Below, in pieces: positions 17,623-26,819 of a DNA stretch of 64,000 nt (positions within the stretch are counted from its first letter, which is position 1; each line of letters opens with the position of its first letter). The position numbers were made by a program, and so were the translations under genes. Location of the stretch: NCBI GenBank assembly GCA_011174825.1, contig DUEZ01000070.1:1-64000 (forward strand). Direction: 5' to 3'. Below the pieces are notes generated by a model. That model was not told the origin of the DNA, searched no databases, and was given only the letters and a program-made list of their open reading frames with translations. Source of the stretch: Anaerolineae bacterium (GTDB lineage: Bacteria > Chloroflexota > Anaerolineae > Anaerolineales > E44-bin32).

Positions 17623-18327
17623 ATGAGATCTGATGTTTTTGCCCAGAAAGCGGGATTGCAATTTGCTGATGTCGGTTTGTTGCAGCGTGCGCTTACGCAC
17701 CGTTCGTATGTGAACGAACATCCTGAGATCCTTGAAGATAACGAACGGCTTGAGTTCCTCGGAGATGCGGTGCTCGATTTTCTCACCGGCGCCTGGCTCT
17801 ATAACCGGTTTCCCGAGATGGATGAAGGTCAACTCACGAGACTACGATCTGCGCTTGTGCGAACGGAACAATTGGCTGCTTTTGCCCACGATATCCATAT
17901 GGGACAGGTACTGTTACTGGGGCGTGGGGAGGAAGCCACAGGAGGGCGCGAGCGACAAGCCCTATTATGCGGCGCCTTTGAGGCTCTCATTGGTGCCATT
18001 TATCTGGATTCGGGATTAGATCGTGTGATGGAATTTATGGAACCACGCCTTGAAATTGCGGCAGAAGCGGTGCTCGAGGACGAGTCCCTTTTTGATGCGC
18101 GCAGTCTGCTTCAGATATGGGCGCAAGCCAATATCGGAGAGACCCCTCGCTATCGGACCGTCAGCAGCCATGGCCCTGACCATGAGAGGGAATTTGTCGT
18201 CGAGGTGAGTCTTCAGGGTAAACCATTAGGAGAGGGACAGGGTCATAGCAAGCAAGAGGCTGCTCAGAACGCCGCATCAGTGGCCCTTTCTCAAATCGAA
18301 GGCCAAAAGCTTTGGTTTGATATCTAG
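17623..18327 (+). CDS. rnc: Ribonuclease III
   Basis: Cleaves double-stranded RNA in rRNA processing and decay. The signature NERLEFLGDAVLD (residues 40-52) holds the Mg2+-binding Glu and Asp. The second acidic cluster is GAFEALIGAIYLD (near 115-127). A double-stranded RNA-binding domain occupies about 158-232 (LLQIWAQANIGETPRY, GHSKQEAAQNAA). 234 aa is typical. It begins 165 bases after fabF and ends 2 bases before the smc ATG. Confidence 0.95.
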   Translation: MRSDVFAQKAGLQFADVGLLQRALTHRSYVNEHPEILEDNERLEFLGDAVLDFLTGAWLYNRFPEMDEGQLTRLRSALVRTEQLAAFAHDIHMGQVLLLGRGEEATGGRERQALLCGAFEALIGAIYLDSGLDRVMEFMEPRLEIAAEAVLEDESLFDARSLLQIWAQANIGETPRYRTVSSHGPDHEREFVVEVSLQGKPLGEGQGHSKQEAAQNAASVALSQIEGQKLWFDI

Positions 18328-18329
18328 AC

Positions 18330-21300
18330 ATGGACCGATTCGAATTATTAGCTACCCGACTGAAATCACTCGAGCTGCAAGGGTATAAGACCTTTGCCAG
18401 TAAAACGCCTTTTGTATTTGCACCGACGATCACGGCGGTCGTGGGACCGAACGGTTCTGGTAAATCGAATATCGCTGACTCGATTCGTTGGGTACTGGGC
18501 GAGCAATCCTACAGCCTCCTGCGCGGAAAACGAACCGAGGACATGATCTTCTCCGGTTCGGAAACTCGCCCTCGAGCAAGCATGGCCTCGGCGACAATTA
18601 CCTTTGATAACAGTGATGGTTGGTTACCCATTGACTTCACAGAGGTTACTGTCAGCCGACGAGCCTATCGAGATGGGCAAAACGAATACATTCTCAATGG
18701 GCAGCGCGTACGGCTGAGGGATGTCCAAGAATTGTTGGCAACCTGCGGGTTGGCACAACGAACTTATAACATTGTTGGGCAGGGGTTAGTGGATGCGGCG
18801 CTCTCCCTTAAAGCCGAAGAAAGACGTCGTCTCTTTGAAGAAGCTGCCGGGATCGGGTTATACCGGACACGTCGAGAGGAAGCCCTCAGGCGCTTAGATG
18901 CCACACGGCGAAATTTGGAGCGAGTGCGGGACATTCTCGCTGAGCTTCGACCGCGCCTGCGAAGCTTGGAACGTCAAGCCGAGAGGGCAGAAGCTTACAC
19001 GCAGGTGCGAACGGATCTTCAGGAAGCACTCCAGGTTTATTATGGTTACCATTGGTATCACCTCCTGGAGAAGGTCAAATCTTCGCGGGGGGAGATTGAA
19101 CGAAGGACTCTACTGCGTGATAAGTTGCAGGAAAAACAGGCAGCCGCCGAGGGACAACTGACAACAACACGCAGACGGATTGATGAACTTCGATCCCAAT
19201 TGCACTCTCTCAGCCAGCAGGTTACGAGCCTCTATCGGGAGCGGGAAGTGCTCGGCAAACAATTGGCGGTCGCTCAAGAGCGCTTGCGATGGCTGGGTGA
19301 ACAGGAATCACTGGCGCGGTCTGAGGTGGCTTCCCTTGAGGGTGTGCGTGCAGGGATCCTCGAAAAGCTAACTGAGGTGCGAGAGGAAGGTGATACAGTC
19401 CGTCACGAACTAACCCAAGCTGAAGCCTCTCGTCAAGCATTGCTCGAGACCGGCGCGAACGAAACCTTAAATCGCGAGAGCCTGCTCACTCGCACGAGGC
19501 AGACCAGGAAGGCCCTGGAAGTGGTGGTCGCTGAAGAGGCTGCTGGGCTGGCAAAGGTGACCCAACTACGGGAGCGTCTAGGAACTCTTGAAACAAAACG
19601 AGCGGGATTTGGTCTTGCCGTCAATAAGGCAGCGGCGGATCTGGAGAAAGCGCGTGGTGAGGAACATTCCGCCCAGATGATCTATGAAAAAGCAGTTCGA
19701 GACCGCCTTGACGCTGAAAACAGGGAGAACACACTTCGTGAGCGACTATCTCAACTGGTTGATACACACAATCGCCACTCATCTCAACTCTCGGAGCTGA
19801 ATGCCAGGCGAGCCGGCTACCAAGCGCAATTGGAACTGCTTGGCGAACAAACGGACGGTATTGATCGGATCGTTGAGCGTCTGACGAATGCAATTCGGGA
19901 TGGGCGTCTGAGAGGGTGGGTCGGGCGACTGGAAGAGAATCTGGATATTCCCCTTCAGTATCGGACAGCGATCACAGCTGCATTGGGTGATTTCAGTAAG
20001 GGTCTGGCTTTTCGCTCCTTCGAGTCAATGTTGGGTGCCCTTGAGTTCCTAGATGGCAACGAGGGTGGTGGACAAGTCGCTTTCTTGCCGCTTTCCTCAC
20101 CGCGTAGTGCACCCATCCTGAAGCCCCCTTCTGATCCGGACTGCTTGGGGATCGCATCAAAACTCGTGCGTGCCTCAAATGACTATCAATCGGCCGTCGA
20201 TCTATTACTCGGAAGGACATTGATCGTAACCGATCGTACTGCCGCAAAACGCTTGCTTCCCGAGGCTCCACTCGACGCTCGTTTGGTTACTTTAAAAGGG
20301 GACCTCTTCTATCCGACCGGGCAGATCCTCATCCGACGAGGTGATCAGGGTGAAACGAGCCGTGAGGCACGGGTACTTGCTGAGAGATCGTTGGAAAAGG
20401 TCATCGAGGCGATAAAACGTGCGAAGCTCGATGAGAAACAGCGGGTAGGAGAGATCGGGGGCATTAAAGCCGAATTAGATGAAGTTTTAAGGCTTTTACC
20501 AACCGTACGTCTGTCGGAGCAAGATGGGCGCCTAAATCTTGAGCAAGCAAACCTGAGAGTCATATCCACCGAAGAACATACAGCCCAGGTTGAGAAACAA
20601 AAGAGCGAGGTTGAGGAGGAGTATAGCCAACTCGAGATCGATCTCATCGAACAAGAGGAAGGGAACAAGTCAATCACCTCAAAAAGATCTCAACTTGACG
20701 GTGAATTGCAGCATGCAATCTCGATGGTTGAACGAGCGGAGCCAGATGTCGAGATGGCGCGAATTGAAGCCCGCCTCGAAGTGGCTCGCCGCGCAGCGGA
20801 TGAAGTGGATGGCCGTATCACGGACCTAGAGGAACGAATGGAGTCTCTAGGTAATGATCTCAAAAGTTGGACGGGCCGATTAGATGCCAATCAGGCGGAA
20901 AAAGCGCGTTTGCGTGATGAGGTACGGGATGGTGAGCTGGCCATGCGATCGATTGAGGATCAATTGGCTGACTTGTCCAAGCGTATGGAGCCGATTGAGG
21001 GTGAGCTAGAAGGATCTGTAGCATCGTTATCAGTCATCGAGGAGGAAGAGGGCCAAGCGCGTGAATCGTTCCAATTGAGCGAACGAGAACGTTCACATTT
21101 GCAGATCGAATTGGCTCGGCGTGAGGAGGAGTTGATCAGTCTGCGAAGGCGGATAGAAGATGATTTTGGCTTGGTTACCTTCAATGATTACCCGGATACA
21201 CCGGATCAAGAGCCCTTACCCTTCGAAGGATTGGTGAAAGAACTTACGCGCGTCACTGAGATGCCCTTGGAATTGGAGACCCAGGTGAACCAGCTGCGGG

Positions 21301-21932
21301 CTCAACTACGCAGGATGGGAGCGGTAAACCCAGAAGCTCAGCGTGAATATAACGAAGTGAGCGAGCGGTCTGAATTCCTAACGACTCAAATGGATGATCT
21401 ACGACAAGCCGAGAAACAGATACAAACGGTAATCGCAGAACTTGATCTGCTGATGGAGAGAGAGTTCATCAGGACATTCGATGCTGTAGCGGACGCGTTT
21501 GGTGCTGCGTTTACGCGCCTGTTCGGAGGGGGTTCTGCCCACTTGGTGCTGACCGATCCCGAGGATTTGACCCAAACAGGGATCGATATCGAAGCGCGCT
21601 TACCAGGTCGTCGTTCACAAGGATTGGCGGTCCTCTCCGGAGGTGAACGAAGTCTTACAGCCTGTGCGCTGATCTTTGCCTTATTACAGGTCTCGCCCCC
21701 ACCGTTTTGCGTGCTGGATGAAGTTGATGCGATGTTGGATGATGCGAACGTCAGCCGTTACATACAGATGCTGCGAGAACTAAGTAAAAAGACACAGTTT
21801 ATTATCATCACCCATAACCGCCTGACCGTACAGGCTGCTGAAGTGGTCTATGGGATCAGCATGGGAGCGGACTCGGCCAGTAGGTCGATCAGCCTGAAAT
21901 TAGACGAAGTGGAGGAGATGGCCACGGCATAG
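18330..21932 (+). CDS. smc: Chromosome segregation protein SMC
   Basis: Condensin ATPase of 1200 aa. The N-terminal ATP head carries Walker A GPNGSGKSN (about 39-47). Long coiled-coil arms flank a hinge (about 510-665, starting RLRGWVGRLEENLDIPLQYR). The C-terminal head has the signature LSGGERSL, Walker B FCVLDEVDAMLDD and the H-loop THNR. All catalytic pieces are intact. No strong ribosome site precedes the ATG, which sits 2 bases after rnc, so it probably relies on coupling. scpA and scpB are not in the window. Confidence 0.97.
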   Translation: MDRFELLATRLKSLELQGYKTFASKTPFVFAPTITAVVGPNGSGKSNIADSIRWVLGEQSYSLLRGKRTEDMIFSGSETRPRASMASATITFDNSDGWLPIDFTEVTVSRRAYRDGQNEYILNGQRVRLRDVQELLATCGLAQRTYNIVGQGLVDAALSLKAEERRRLFEEAAGIGLYRTRREEALRRLDATRRNLERVRDILAELRPRLRSLERQAERAEAYTQVRTDLQEALQVYYGYHWYHLLEKVKSSRGEIERRTLLRDKLQEKQAAAEGQLTTTRRRIDELRSQLHSLSQQVTSLYREREVLGKQLAVAQERLRWLGEQESLARSEVASLEGVRAGILEKLTEVREEGDTVRHELTQAEASRQALLETGANETLNRESLLTRTRQTRKALEVVVAEEAAGLAKVTQLRERLGTLETKRAGFGLAVNKAAADLEKARGEEHSAQMIYEKAVRDRLDAENRENTLRERLSQLVDTHNRHSSQLSELNARRAGYQAQLELLGEQTDGIDRIVERLTNAIRDGRLRGWVGRLEENLDIPLQYRTAITAALGDFSKGLAFRSFESMLGALEFLDGNEGGGQVAFLPLSSPRSAPILKPPSDPDCLGIASKLVRASNDYQSAVDLLLGRTLIVTDRTAAKRLLPEAPLDARLVTLKGDLFYPTGQILIRRGDQGETSREARVLAERSLEKVIEAIKRAKLDEKQRVGEIGGIKAELDEVLRLLPTVRLSEQDGRLNLEQANLRVISTEEHTAQVEKQKSEVEEEYSQLEIDLIEQEEGNKSITSKRSQLDGELQHAISMVERAEPDVEMARIEARLEVARRAADEVDGRITDLEERMESLGNDLKSWTGRLDANQAEKARLRDEVRDGELAMRSIEDQLADLSKRMEPIEGELEGSVASLSVIEEEEGQARESFQLSERERSHLQIELARREEELISLRRRIEDDFGLVTFNDYPDTPDQEPLPFEGLVKELTRVTEMPLELETQVNQLRAQLRRMGAVNPEAQREYNEVSERSEFLTTQMDDLRQAEKQIQTVIAELDLLMEREFIRTFDAVADAFGAAFTRLFGGGSAHLVLTDPEDLTQTGIDIEARLPGRRSQGLAVLSGGERSLTACALIFALLQVSPPPFCVLDEVDAMLDDANVSRYIQMLRELSKKTQFIIITHNRLTVQAAEVVYGISMGADSASRSISLKLDEVEEMATA

Positions 21933-22019
21933 GCTGTTGTGGTTGAGTGAGTCCGAATTTTTATCTGATAGCGACCCACAGATCAATTTACATTTCTCAG
22001 TAGAGGTATATTGAGTGAA

Positions 22020-22041
22020 AGGACCCTAACGTTTGGGTCCT
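22020..22041 (+). terminator. Hairpin downstream of smc
   Basis: AGGACCC (22020-22026) pairs with GGGTCCT (22035-22041) around an 8-base loop. No T run follows, so it is a weak terminator or a processing hairpin; the following site at 22087 is a better candidate. Confidence 0.35.
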
Positions 22042-22086
22042 GTTCGTCTCCGGTTAGTTCGAGTCAATTGCCATGTGAGGGAGATC

Positions 22087-22120
22087 GTGGGACAGGAAGC
22101 TCAGGCCCACTGTTTTTTTT
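22087..22120 (+). terminator. Probable intrinsic terminator of the fabF-rnc-smc transcript
   Basis: GTGGG (22087-22091) and CCCAC (22106-22110) frame a 14-base loop and are followed by TG and eight T residues. Confidence 0.5.
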
Positions 22121-22217
22121 CTATTCATAAGACTCAGTGGCGCAACCATATGAGAAATGCCCCTCGAGCGCAGGAATCGTTGACAAGGGTCGGACTTCAA
22201 GTAGAATAGCTATGCGC

Positions 22218-22305
22218 GCCGAAGTGGCGGAATTGGCAGACGCGCTGCGTTCAGGGCGCAGTGAGCCTTGTGCTCATGTGGGTTCAACTCCCACCTTCGG
22301 CACCA
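22218..22305 (+). tRNA. tRNA-Leu (anticodon CAG)
   Basis: An 88-base class II tRNA with encoded CCA. The acceptor GCCGAAG pairs with CTTCGGC. The anticodon stem CTGCG/CGCAG holds loop TTCAGGG, so the anticodon is CAG. A variable arm (GAGCCTTGTGCTC) and T arm GTGGGTTCAACTCCCAC are all well formed. A terminator follows directly. Confidence 0.96.
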
Positions 22306-22307
22306 TC

Positions 22308-22331
22308 AGCCCCTTTCAGGAGGGGCTTTTT
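22308..22331 (+). terminator. Intrinsic terminator of tRNA-Leu
   Basis: AGCCCCT and AGGGGCT pair around TTCAGG and are followed by TTTT. Confidence 0.8.
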
Positions 22332-22440
22332 CTACCCTCTCCCCTATGGGGAGAGGGTTAGGGTGAGGGGAGCTTGAGGGATTAAATCCACCCACACCCC
22401 GACCCTCTCCCTAAAAGGGAAAGGGTGAAAAAATCGACCG
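22332..22440. repeat. CCCTCTCCC/GGGAGAGGG palindromic repeat
   Basis: Two hairpins, CCCTCTCCCCTATGGGGAGA and CCCTCTCCCTAAAAGGGAAAG, frame GGTTAGGGTGAGGGGAGCTTG. This is the same family as the tandem units at 8851-9217. Another CCCTCTCCC/GGGAGAGGG hairpin lies at 22650-22673. It is flanked by two related copies of GGAATGATC(A/G)GGCGGGA (22614 and 22723). The whole gap 22306-22982 is repeat-derived with no gene. Confidence 0.75.
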
Positions 22441-22540
22441 GGCGTGTGAACCCTATGCGCAATCTGAGACAGAAAATGGTGAGCTTCTGTTGTCGTCGGC
22501 TTTGTGTATGCCCTTAGCGAGTGAGTGAGGAGGTAGTATT

Positions 22541-22590
22541 TGGAGTGCCGAAGCTCTGCTTCGGCGCGCAAGCAAAGCTTGCGCACTCCA
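22541..22590. repeat. Cruciform (three-way) repeat
   Basis: Outer arms TGGAGT/ACTCCA (22541-22546, 22585-22590) enclose two adjoining perfect hairpins: CCGAAGC-TCT-GCTTCGG (22548-22564) and GCGCAAGC-AAA-GCTTGCGC (22566-22584). The design is a compact three-way junction in either DNA strand. Confidence 0.8.
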
Positions 22591-22982
22591 AAGTCGCTTC
22601 GGCCATAATATCCTGGAATGATCAGGCGGGAGACCGATCGAAAAAAACCCTCTCCCTAAAAGGGAGAGGGAGAAAAAAGCCCGTCTTCACTGTGAGGCGT
22701 TGCTCCCTACAGAGCCGGCCCCGGAATGATCGGGCGGGAAGCCCGATCTCCTGATTTAAACAGCAGAGATGGCTCCTCGTGAAACATCCCGAAGCGAAGC
22801 GGAGTGGGCACGCCTGTCCTGAGCCCGTCAAAGGGCCGCCGGTCGGTCGGATAGGGGACCCCGCTTTGCTGAACGGTTAAATTCGACTCATATTGGTACG
22901 AGTGTTGCAGCCTGTTGCTTAAGGACTGAGGTCAAAGATGAGGCTTGCATCCATTGGGTGCCTCAGGTAAGATGGCAGCGCT

Positions 22983-23369
22983 ATGGAAGACGAAAATCAG
23001 GGAAAGCCGCGCATCTCAAGCGTATGGATAATCATTCTGGTCATTGGGGGCATCTTGATTTTGGGGGACTTGAACCGCCGCATGGCAGATGCCCGTCATT
23101 TGGATCAAGATGCGCGAGCCCTGGAGACAGAAGTCGCAAGACTAGAAACAGAGAGCGCTGATCTTCTTACGCAGGTGGCTGAAGCCACAGGTGATATCGC
23201 GGTATATGAGTGGGCTCATGAAGAGGGGGGGATGATCCAACCAGGAGAAGTTCTCGTTGTCCCTGTTGGGCCATCGGACACAATTCCAGATGCCACTCCA
23301 ACCCCAGCTCCGAGTCTTGAGCAGCCAAGCAATTGGGAAGTGTGGTGGGCGCTGCTCTTCGGAAAGTGA
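22983..23369 (+). CDS. FtsB/DivIC-like septum formation initiator family protein
   Basis: 128 aa, bitopic. A short N-terminus is followed by one membrane helix (residues 14-30), a heptad coiled coil (about 36-68, LDQDARALETEVARLETE) and the extracytoplasmic motif YEWAHEEGGMIQPGEVLVVPV (about 75-95). That motif is the conserved end of this family, which links to FtsL in the divisome. A Thr/Pro linker and a Trp-rich tail (NWEVWWALLFGK) are lineage features. It stands alone between two tRNA genes. Confidence 0.75.
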   Translation: MEDENQGKPRISSVWIIILVIGGILILGDLNRRMADARHLDQDARALETEVARLETESADLLTQVAEATGDIAVYEWAHEEGGMIQPGEVLVVPVGPSDTIPDATPTPAPSLEQPSNWEVWWALLFGK

Positions 23370-23435
23370 TTTCTTGACGCTCGCGCGGGCGCTGTGTTAT
23401 AATCCGCCCCGCTAGAATTTTTTAACATTGGCCGT

Positions 23436-23507
23436 TGCGGGGTGGAGCAGTGGCAGCTCGTCAGGCTCATAACCTGAAGGTCCTCAGTTCGAATCTGAGC
23501 CCCGCTA
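23436..23507 (+). tRNA. tRNA-Met (anticodon CAU), probably initiator
   Basis: A 72-base cloverleaf without encoded CCA (ACCT follows). GCGGGG pairs with CCCCGC; position 1 (T23436) faces T23506, an unpaired 1-72 position as in initiators. The anticodon stem TCAGG/CCTGA holds loop CTCATAA. Its A-G-G/C-C-T set is a known variant of the initiator G-G-G/C-C-C set. D arm GGAGCAGTGGCAGCTC and T arm CTCAGTTCGAATCTGAG are intact. Its 3' half and terminator are partly duplicated at 25672-25797. Confidence 0.93.
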
Positions 23508-23512
23508 CCTAG

Positions 23513-23540
23513 AAGAAAGCGCCCGAGAGGGCGCTTTCTT
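23513..23540 (+). terminator. Terminator of tRNA-Met
   Basis: A perfect 12-bp stem, AAGAAAGCGCCC and GGGCGCTTTCTT, closed by a GAGA tetraloop. Confidence 0.85.
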
Positions 23541-23761
23541 CATTTCTACCTTCTGATCCGCCCCCGGGTGGACGATACACGCCTGCTTCCTGATAGAGAC
23601 TACTGACAAATTTATTGTCAGGATCGAATTATATTGACAGGAAATGGGAGTTGTGCCACTGGTACGCTTCATACAGGCGCGTCATCATTCCAGGCGCATG
23701 GTATGCAACAAATCATAAATTACCTGTGACATCCTGCAATAACAACCGTTTTCAATTTTTA

Positions 23762-23787
23762 TATAATATATTCTGAATATTGAATAT
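23762..23787 (+). promoter_or_regulatory. arsR -10 element and ArsR-type operator
   Basis: TATAAT (23762-23767) is followed by the palindrome ATATTC-T-GAATAT (23768-23780) and a further GAATAT half site (23782-23787), in the position where ArsR/SmtB repressors cover the start of transcription. The arsR ATG is 16 bases downstream. No good -35 was seen. Confidence 0.55.
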
Positions 23788-23803
23788 AGTATGGAGAAGT
23801 CAG

Positions 23804-24193
23804 ATGAAGGGCCATAAGCAAGTCGCCAATTTGATGAAAGCGCTGGCACACCCGATACGATTGCAGCTCCTCGAGGTACTGATGGTGGAGGGTGAAGCCT
23901 GCGTCTGTCACCTGGAGGCGCGCCTAAATCAGCGCCAGGCTTACATCTCACAACATCTTGCGAAACTGCGCGAAGTGGGGCTGGTCACGGACCATAGGGA
24001 TGGTTTGAACGTTTTCTACGCAATCACGCTTGAAGGAATTGGACCACTTATCGAAGATGCCAAACGCTTGGTAGTGGATCTGGCCCGTGTAGAAGGTTTC
24101 GAACTCAAATTTAATAACATCCGCGATTTGTCACCTGATCTTTGTCATTGCCCGAAATGTGAACGGAAGGTCGCAATGGCTTCTGTGGACTGA
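23804..24193 (+). CDS. arsR: ArsR/SmtB-family arsenite-responsive repressor
   Basis: A 129-aa winged-helix repressor. LMKALAHPIRLQLLEVL (residues 10-26) is the family N-terminus. The EACVCHLEARL segment (31-41) carries Cys33 and Cys35 at the recognition-helix edge, as in the As(III)-binding ELCVCDL of ArsR. AYISQHLAKLREVGLV (46-61) is the recognition helix. A C-terminal DLCHCPKC offers three more Cys. The frame is open to 23780, but GGAGA lies 7 bases before the ATG at 23804. It probably represses itself and the acr3 gene 125 bases downstream. Confidence 0.9.
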   Translation: MKGHKQVANLMKALAHPIRLQLLEVLMVEGEACVCHLEARLNQRQAYISQHLAKLREVGLVTDHRDGLNVFYAITLEGIGPLIEDAKRLVVDLARVEGFELKFNNIRDLSPDLCHCPKCERKVAMASVD

Positions 24194-24318
24194 TAAACAC
24201 CTATCCTCAGCGGAGCTTTAGCTTCTATAAGGCGAGAGGCTTGAAAAGATGTTTTGAACTTTTTTAGGCTGAAAAGTGTGGACGATAATACTCTATTTCA
24301 TTCGTTACGGAGATTAAC

Positions 24319-25416
24319 ATGTCATCATCAGAGTCGACAGTTGCGCACCCATTAAGTGAACCACGAGCTAAGCAACTTTCCACCCTGGATCGTTATCTCA
24401 CGCTGTGGATTTTTCTCGCCATGGCGCTCGGCGTGTTGATCGGCTACCTTTTTCCAGGGGCTGTATCCGATTTCAATACCGTTATCTCGGTCGGAACGAC
24501 AAACATCCCCATCGCCATCGGCCTGATCCTGATGATGTACCCGCCGCTGGCGAAGGTCCATTACGATGAACTGGGCGATGTCTTCCGCAACTGGAAGGTG
24601 CTCGGACTGTCGCTGGTGCAGAACTGGGTGATCGGACCGATCTTAATGTTCACCCTAGCGATCGTGTTCCTGCGTGGTTACCCTGAGTATATGACCGGGC
24701 TGATCCTCATCGGCTTGGCGCGCTGCATCGCTATGGTGATCGTGTGGAACGAACTGGCGAAGGGCGATACCGAGTACGCCGCCGGCTTGGTGGCCTTCAA
24801 TAGTATCTTTCAGGTTCTGTTCTATAGCCTGTATGCTTACATCTTCATCACCGTCCTACCTACAACATTCGGCATGAGCGGCTCGATCGTCGACATCACC
24901 ATCGGCGAGATCGCCAAGAGTGTCTTCATCTACCTGGGCATCCCATTTCTGGCGGGGTTCTTCACTCGCCTTTTCCTGGTTCGTGCGAAAGGTAAGGAAT
25001 GGTATTACTCGCAATTTGTACCCAGGATCAGCCCGTTGACCCTGGCGGCGTTGCTTTTCACGATTGTGGTGATGTTCAGCCTGAAAGGTGAACTCATCGT
25101 CACTATCCCGGGTGATGTGGTGCGCATTGCCATCCCGCTGCTGATCTACTTCTTGCTCATGTTCCTGGTGAGTTTCTTCATGGGTAGAGCGATCGGTGCC
25201 GATTACAGCAGAACCGCCACGTTGGCCTTCACCGCAGCGAGCAACAATTTCGAATTGGCGATCGCTGTAGCAGTGGCAGTGTTTGGTATTGGATCAGGTG
25301 TGGCATTTGCAGCGGTCATTGGACCTTTGATCGAAGTTCCGGTGATGATCGGTCTTGTGAATGTAGCCTTTGCTTTCCAACGGCGATATTTCGGTGGCGG
25401 AATTCTCACTACCTGA
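24319..25416 (+). CDS. acr3: ACR3-family arsenite efflux transporter
   Basis: An inner-membrane As(OH)3/H+ antiporter of 365 aa with about ten helices. The family signature [19 protein letters not shown] (residues 132-150) contains the essential Cys136. [23 protein letters not shown] (near 294) is the second conserved segment. The extended cytosolic N-terminus is short, as in bacterial ACR3. It follows arsR on the same strand. No arsenate reductase (arsC) is present, so this cassette alone handles arsenite only. The cassette is bounded by tRNA-Met and a tRNA remnant. Confidence 0.93.
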   Translation: MSSSESTVAHPLSEPRAKQLSTLDRYLTLWIFLAMALGVLIGYLFPGAVSDFNTVISVGTTNIPIAIGLILMMYPPLAKVHYDELGDVFRNWKVLGLSLVQNWVIGPILMFTLAIVFLRGYPEYMTGLILIGLARCIAMVIVWNELAKGDTEYAAGLVAFNSIFQVLFYSLYAYIFITVLPTTFGMSGSIVDITIGEIAKSVFIYLGIPFLAGFFTRLFLVRAKGKEWYYSQFVPRISPLTLAALLFTIVVMFSLKGELIVTIPGDVVRIAIPLLIYFLLMFLVSFFMGRAIGADYSRTATLAFTAASNNFELAIAVAVAVFGIGSGVAFAAVIGPLIEVPVMIGLVNVAFAFQRRYFGGGILTT

Positions 25417-25671
25417 GTTGTATCAGATAGCGATGCCCAGTTTTCGGTGGTTTTCAATACTCCAGTGGAGTGTGAATGATGTGGGCTGAGGATGCGCCTG
25501 GTTCGAGTTCAAGCCCCACAACTTGAGAGAGATGCGCCGGAGAGATTGATCTCTTGCTTAAGAAATAATTGATACCCGGAGTCCGCAAGGTTTCAAGCGA
25601 TCGGAAATCGCTTAGCTCCCCTTGGAAACCCAACCTGACGGCCTAAGGTCTATATTTTCGGATTCGAACTT

Positions 25672-25797
25672 ATAACCTGAAGGTCCTCAGCCGTTCGTCC
25701 CACGAGCGTAGCGAGATGGGATTTCCTTCGGGTTCACTCAGGATAAACTCCTTTGAGCCCCGCTACCTGAGAGAAAGCGCCCGAGAGGGTGCTTTCT
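25672..25797 (+). pseudogene. Broken copy of the tRNA-Met 3' half plus terminator, split by a repeat insert
   Basis: ATAACCTGAAGGTCCTCAG (25672-25690) equals 23469-23487 of the tRNA. TGAGCCCCGCTACCT (25754-25768) equals 23496-23510, and the following AGAAAGCGCCCGAGAGGGTGCTTTCTT matches the tRNA terminator with one change. Between the two tRNA pieces, 63 bases (25691-25753, CGTCCCACGAGCGTAGCG and GGTTCACTCAGGATAAAC) replace the 8-base T loop. The rest of 25417-25927 holds no gene. Confidence 0.85.
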
Positions 25798-25927
25798 TTA
25801 TTTTTATAATGAGATTAAAACGCTAGAAATGAGAGAGTTAGGCAATAACTTCATCTTCCCACACGCGCGATGTACAATCCATGTGAGATATCAGAGGGGA
25901 AGCAACAAATCGGTCTAAGGAGGTCCC

Positions 25928-26470
25928 GTGAAAAAACTTACAGCTTATTTCTTTAGAGGTCTTTTGTTCCTCATCCCTATTGTCGTTACCATTTACATCC
26001 TGTATTTCGTCTTTTCAAAGGTAGACCAGATCTTCAGGTTCAATATCCCAGGATTGGGCTTTCTACTGACATTGGTGCTCGTCACGACCATAGGATTCCT
26101 TGTCTCCACCTTTATTGCAAGGGGTGCTGCGAATGTCATCGATAACCTGTTTCGCCGCATGCCGATCATAAAGATGATTTATTCATCCATCAAGGACCTA
26201 GTGAACGCCTTTGTTGGTGACCAAAAGCGGTTTGATAGACCCGTTATGGTAGAAGTTTTACCAGGAAGTGGTGTCCAGATTATGGGGTTTGTCACGAGGG
26301 ACAGCCTCGAGAATGTCGGCCTGGCAGAGAGCATTGCAGTGTATATTCCACAATCGTACAATTTTGCAGGCAATGTGATCGTTGTACCGAAAGAGCAGGT
26401 TACACCTTTGGAGATTGAAAGCGGTAAGGTTATGGCATTCATCGTATCCGGCGGGGTGTCAGGCTTTTAA
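25928..26470 (+). CDS. DUF502 family membrane protein
   Basis: 180 aa. Two membrane helices (residues 7-30 and 41-64) are followed by a soluble domain with the family pieces RRMPIIKMIYSSIKDLVNAF (about 77-96), VEVLPGSGVQIMGFVT and VYIPQSYNFAGNVIVVPKEQV. The function of DUF502 is not established. Start ATG versus GTG: AAGGAGGT lies just upstream of GTGAAAAAACTT at 25928, an almost perfect ribosome site. The gene stands alone after the arsenic cassette. Confidence 0.9.
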   Translation: MKKLTAYFFRGLLFLIPIVVTIYILYFVFSKVDQIFRFNIPGLGFLLTLVLVTTIGFLVSTFIARGAANVIDNLFRRMPIIKMIYSSIKDLVNAFVGDQKRFDRPVMVEVLPGSGVQIMGFVTRDSLENVGLAESIAVYIPQSYNFAGNVIVVPKEQVTPLEIESGKVMAFIVSGGVSGF

Positions 26471-26819
26471 AACCAGGGAGTCATGTATCAACAGACTGAT
26501 GAAAAACGAACTATTTTCATATTATTTTATTTAAATGGGTGTCCTTTTTTATACAGACCCTTTTCACGGGGTTGGAATCTCCGAACCAAAGATTCACAAG
26601 TAGCCTTCCCAAAGATTAAAGTTGGCTTAGCTTAGTGTCTCATCCAACTTAGGTTCCATTTTCATGAGTCCTCGTAGATGATATCGTATTTTCAGGGTGG
26701 ATCTGTGAAGGGCTTACGCTCGGTATGGGAAAGCATACATTTCTATTTAAGGCTTTGGAGTTGTAGAATTCCCGCTCAAGAGATGCAATTAGGCATTCGA
26801 ATTGCAACCCAATACGATC
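26471..26819. other. AT-rich intergenic stretch
   Basis: No gene, tRNA or repeat recognised. A weak hairpin, GGGT..ACCC with TTTT (26537-26564), may end the DUF502 transcript. Base composition shifts to AT-rich here and stays so through the next gene. Confidence 0.4.

Noticed and set aside
25600-25680. A T-arm-like GTTCGAATC read on the minus strand suggested another tRNA.
   Set aside because: No matching acceptor, anticodon or D arm could be drawn.
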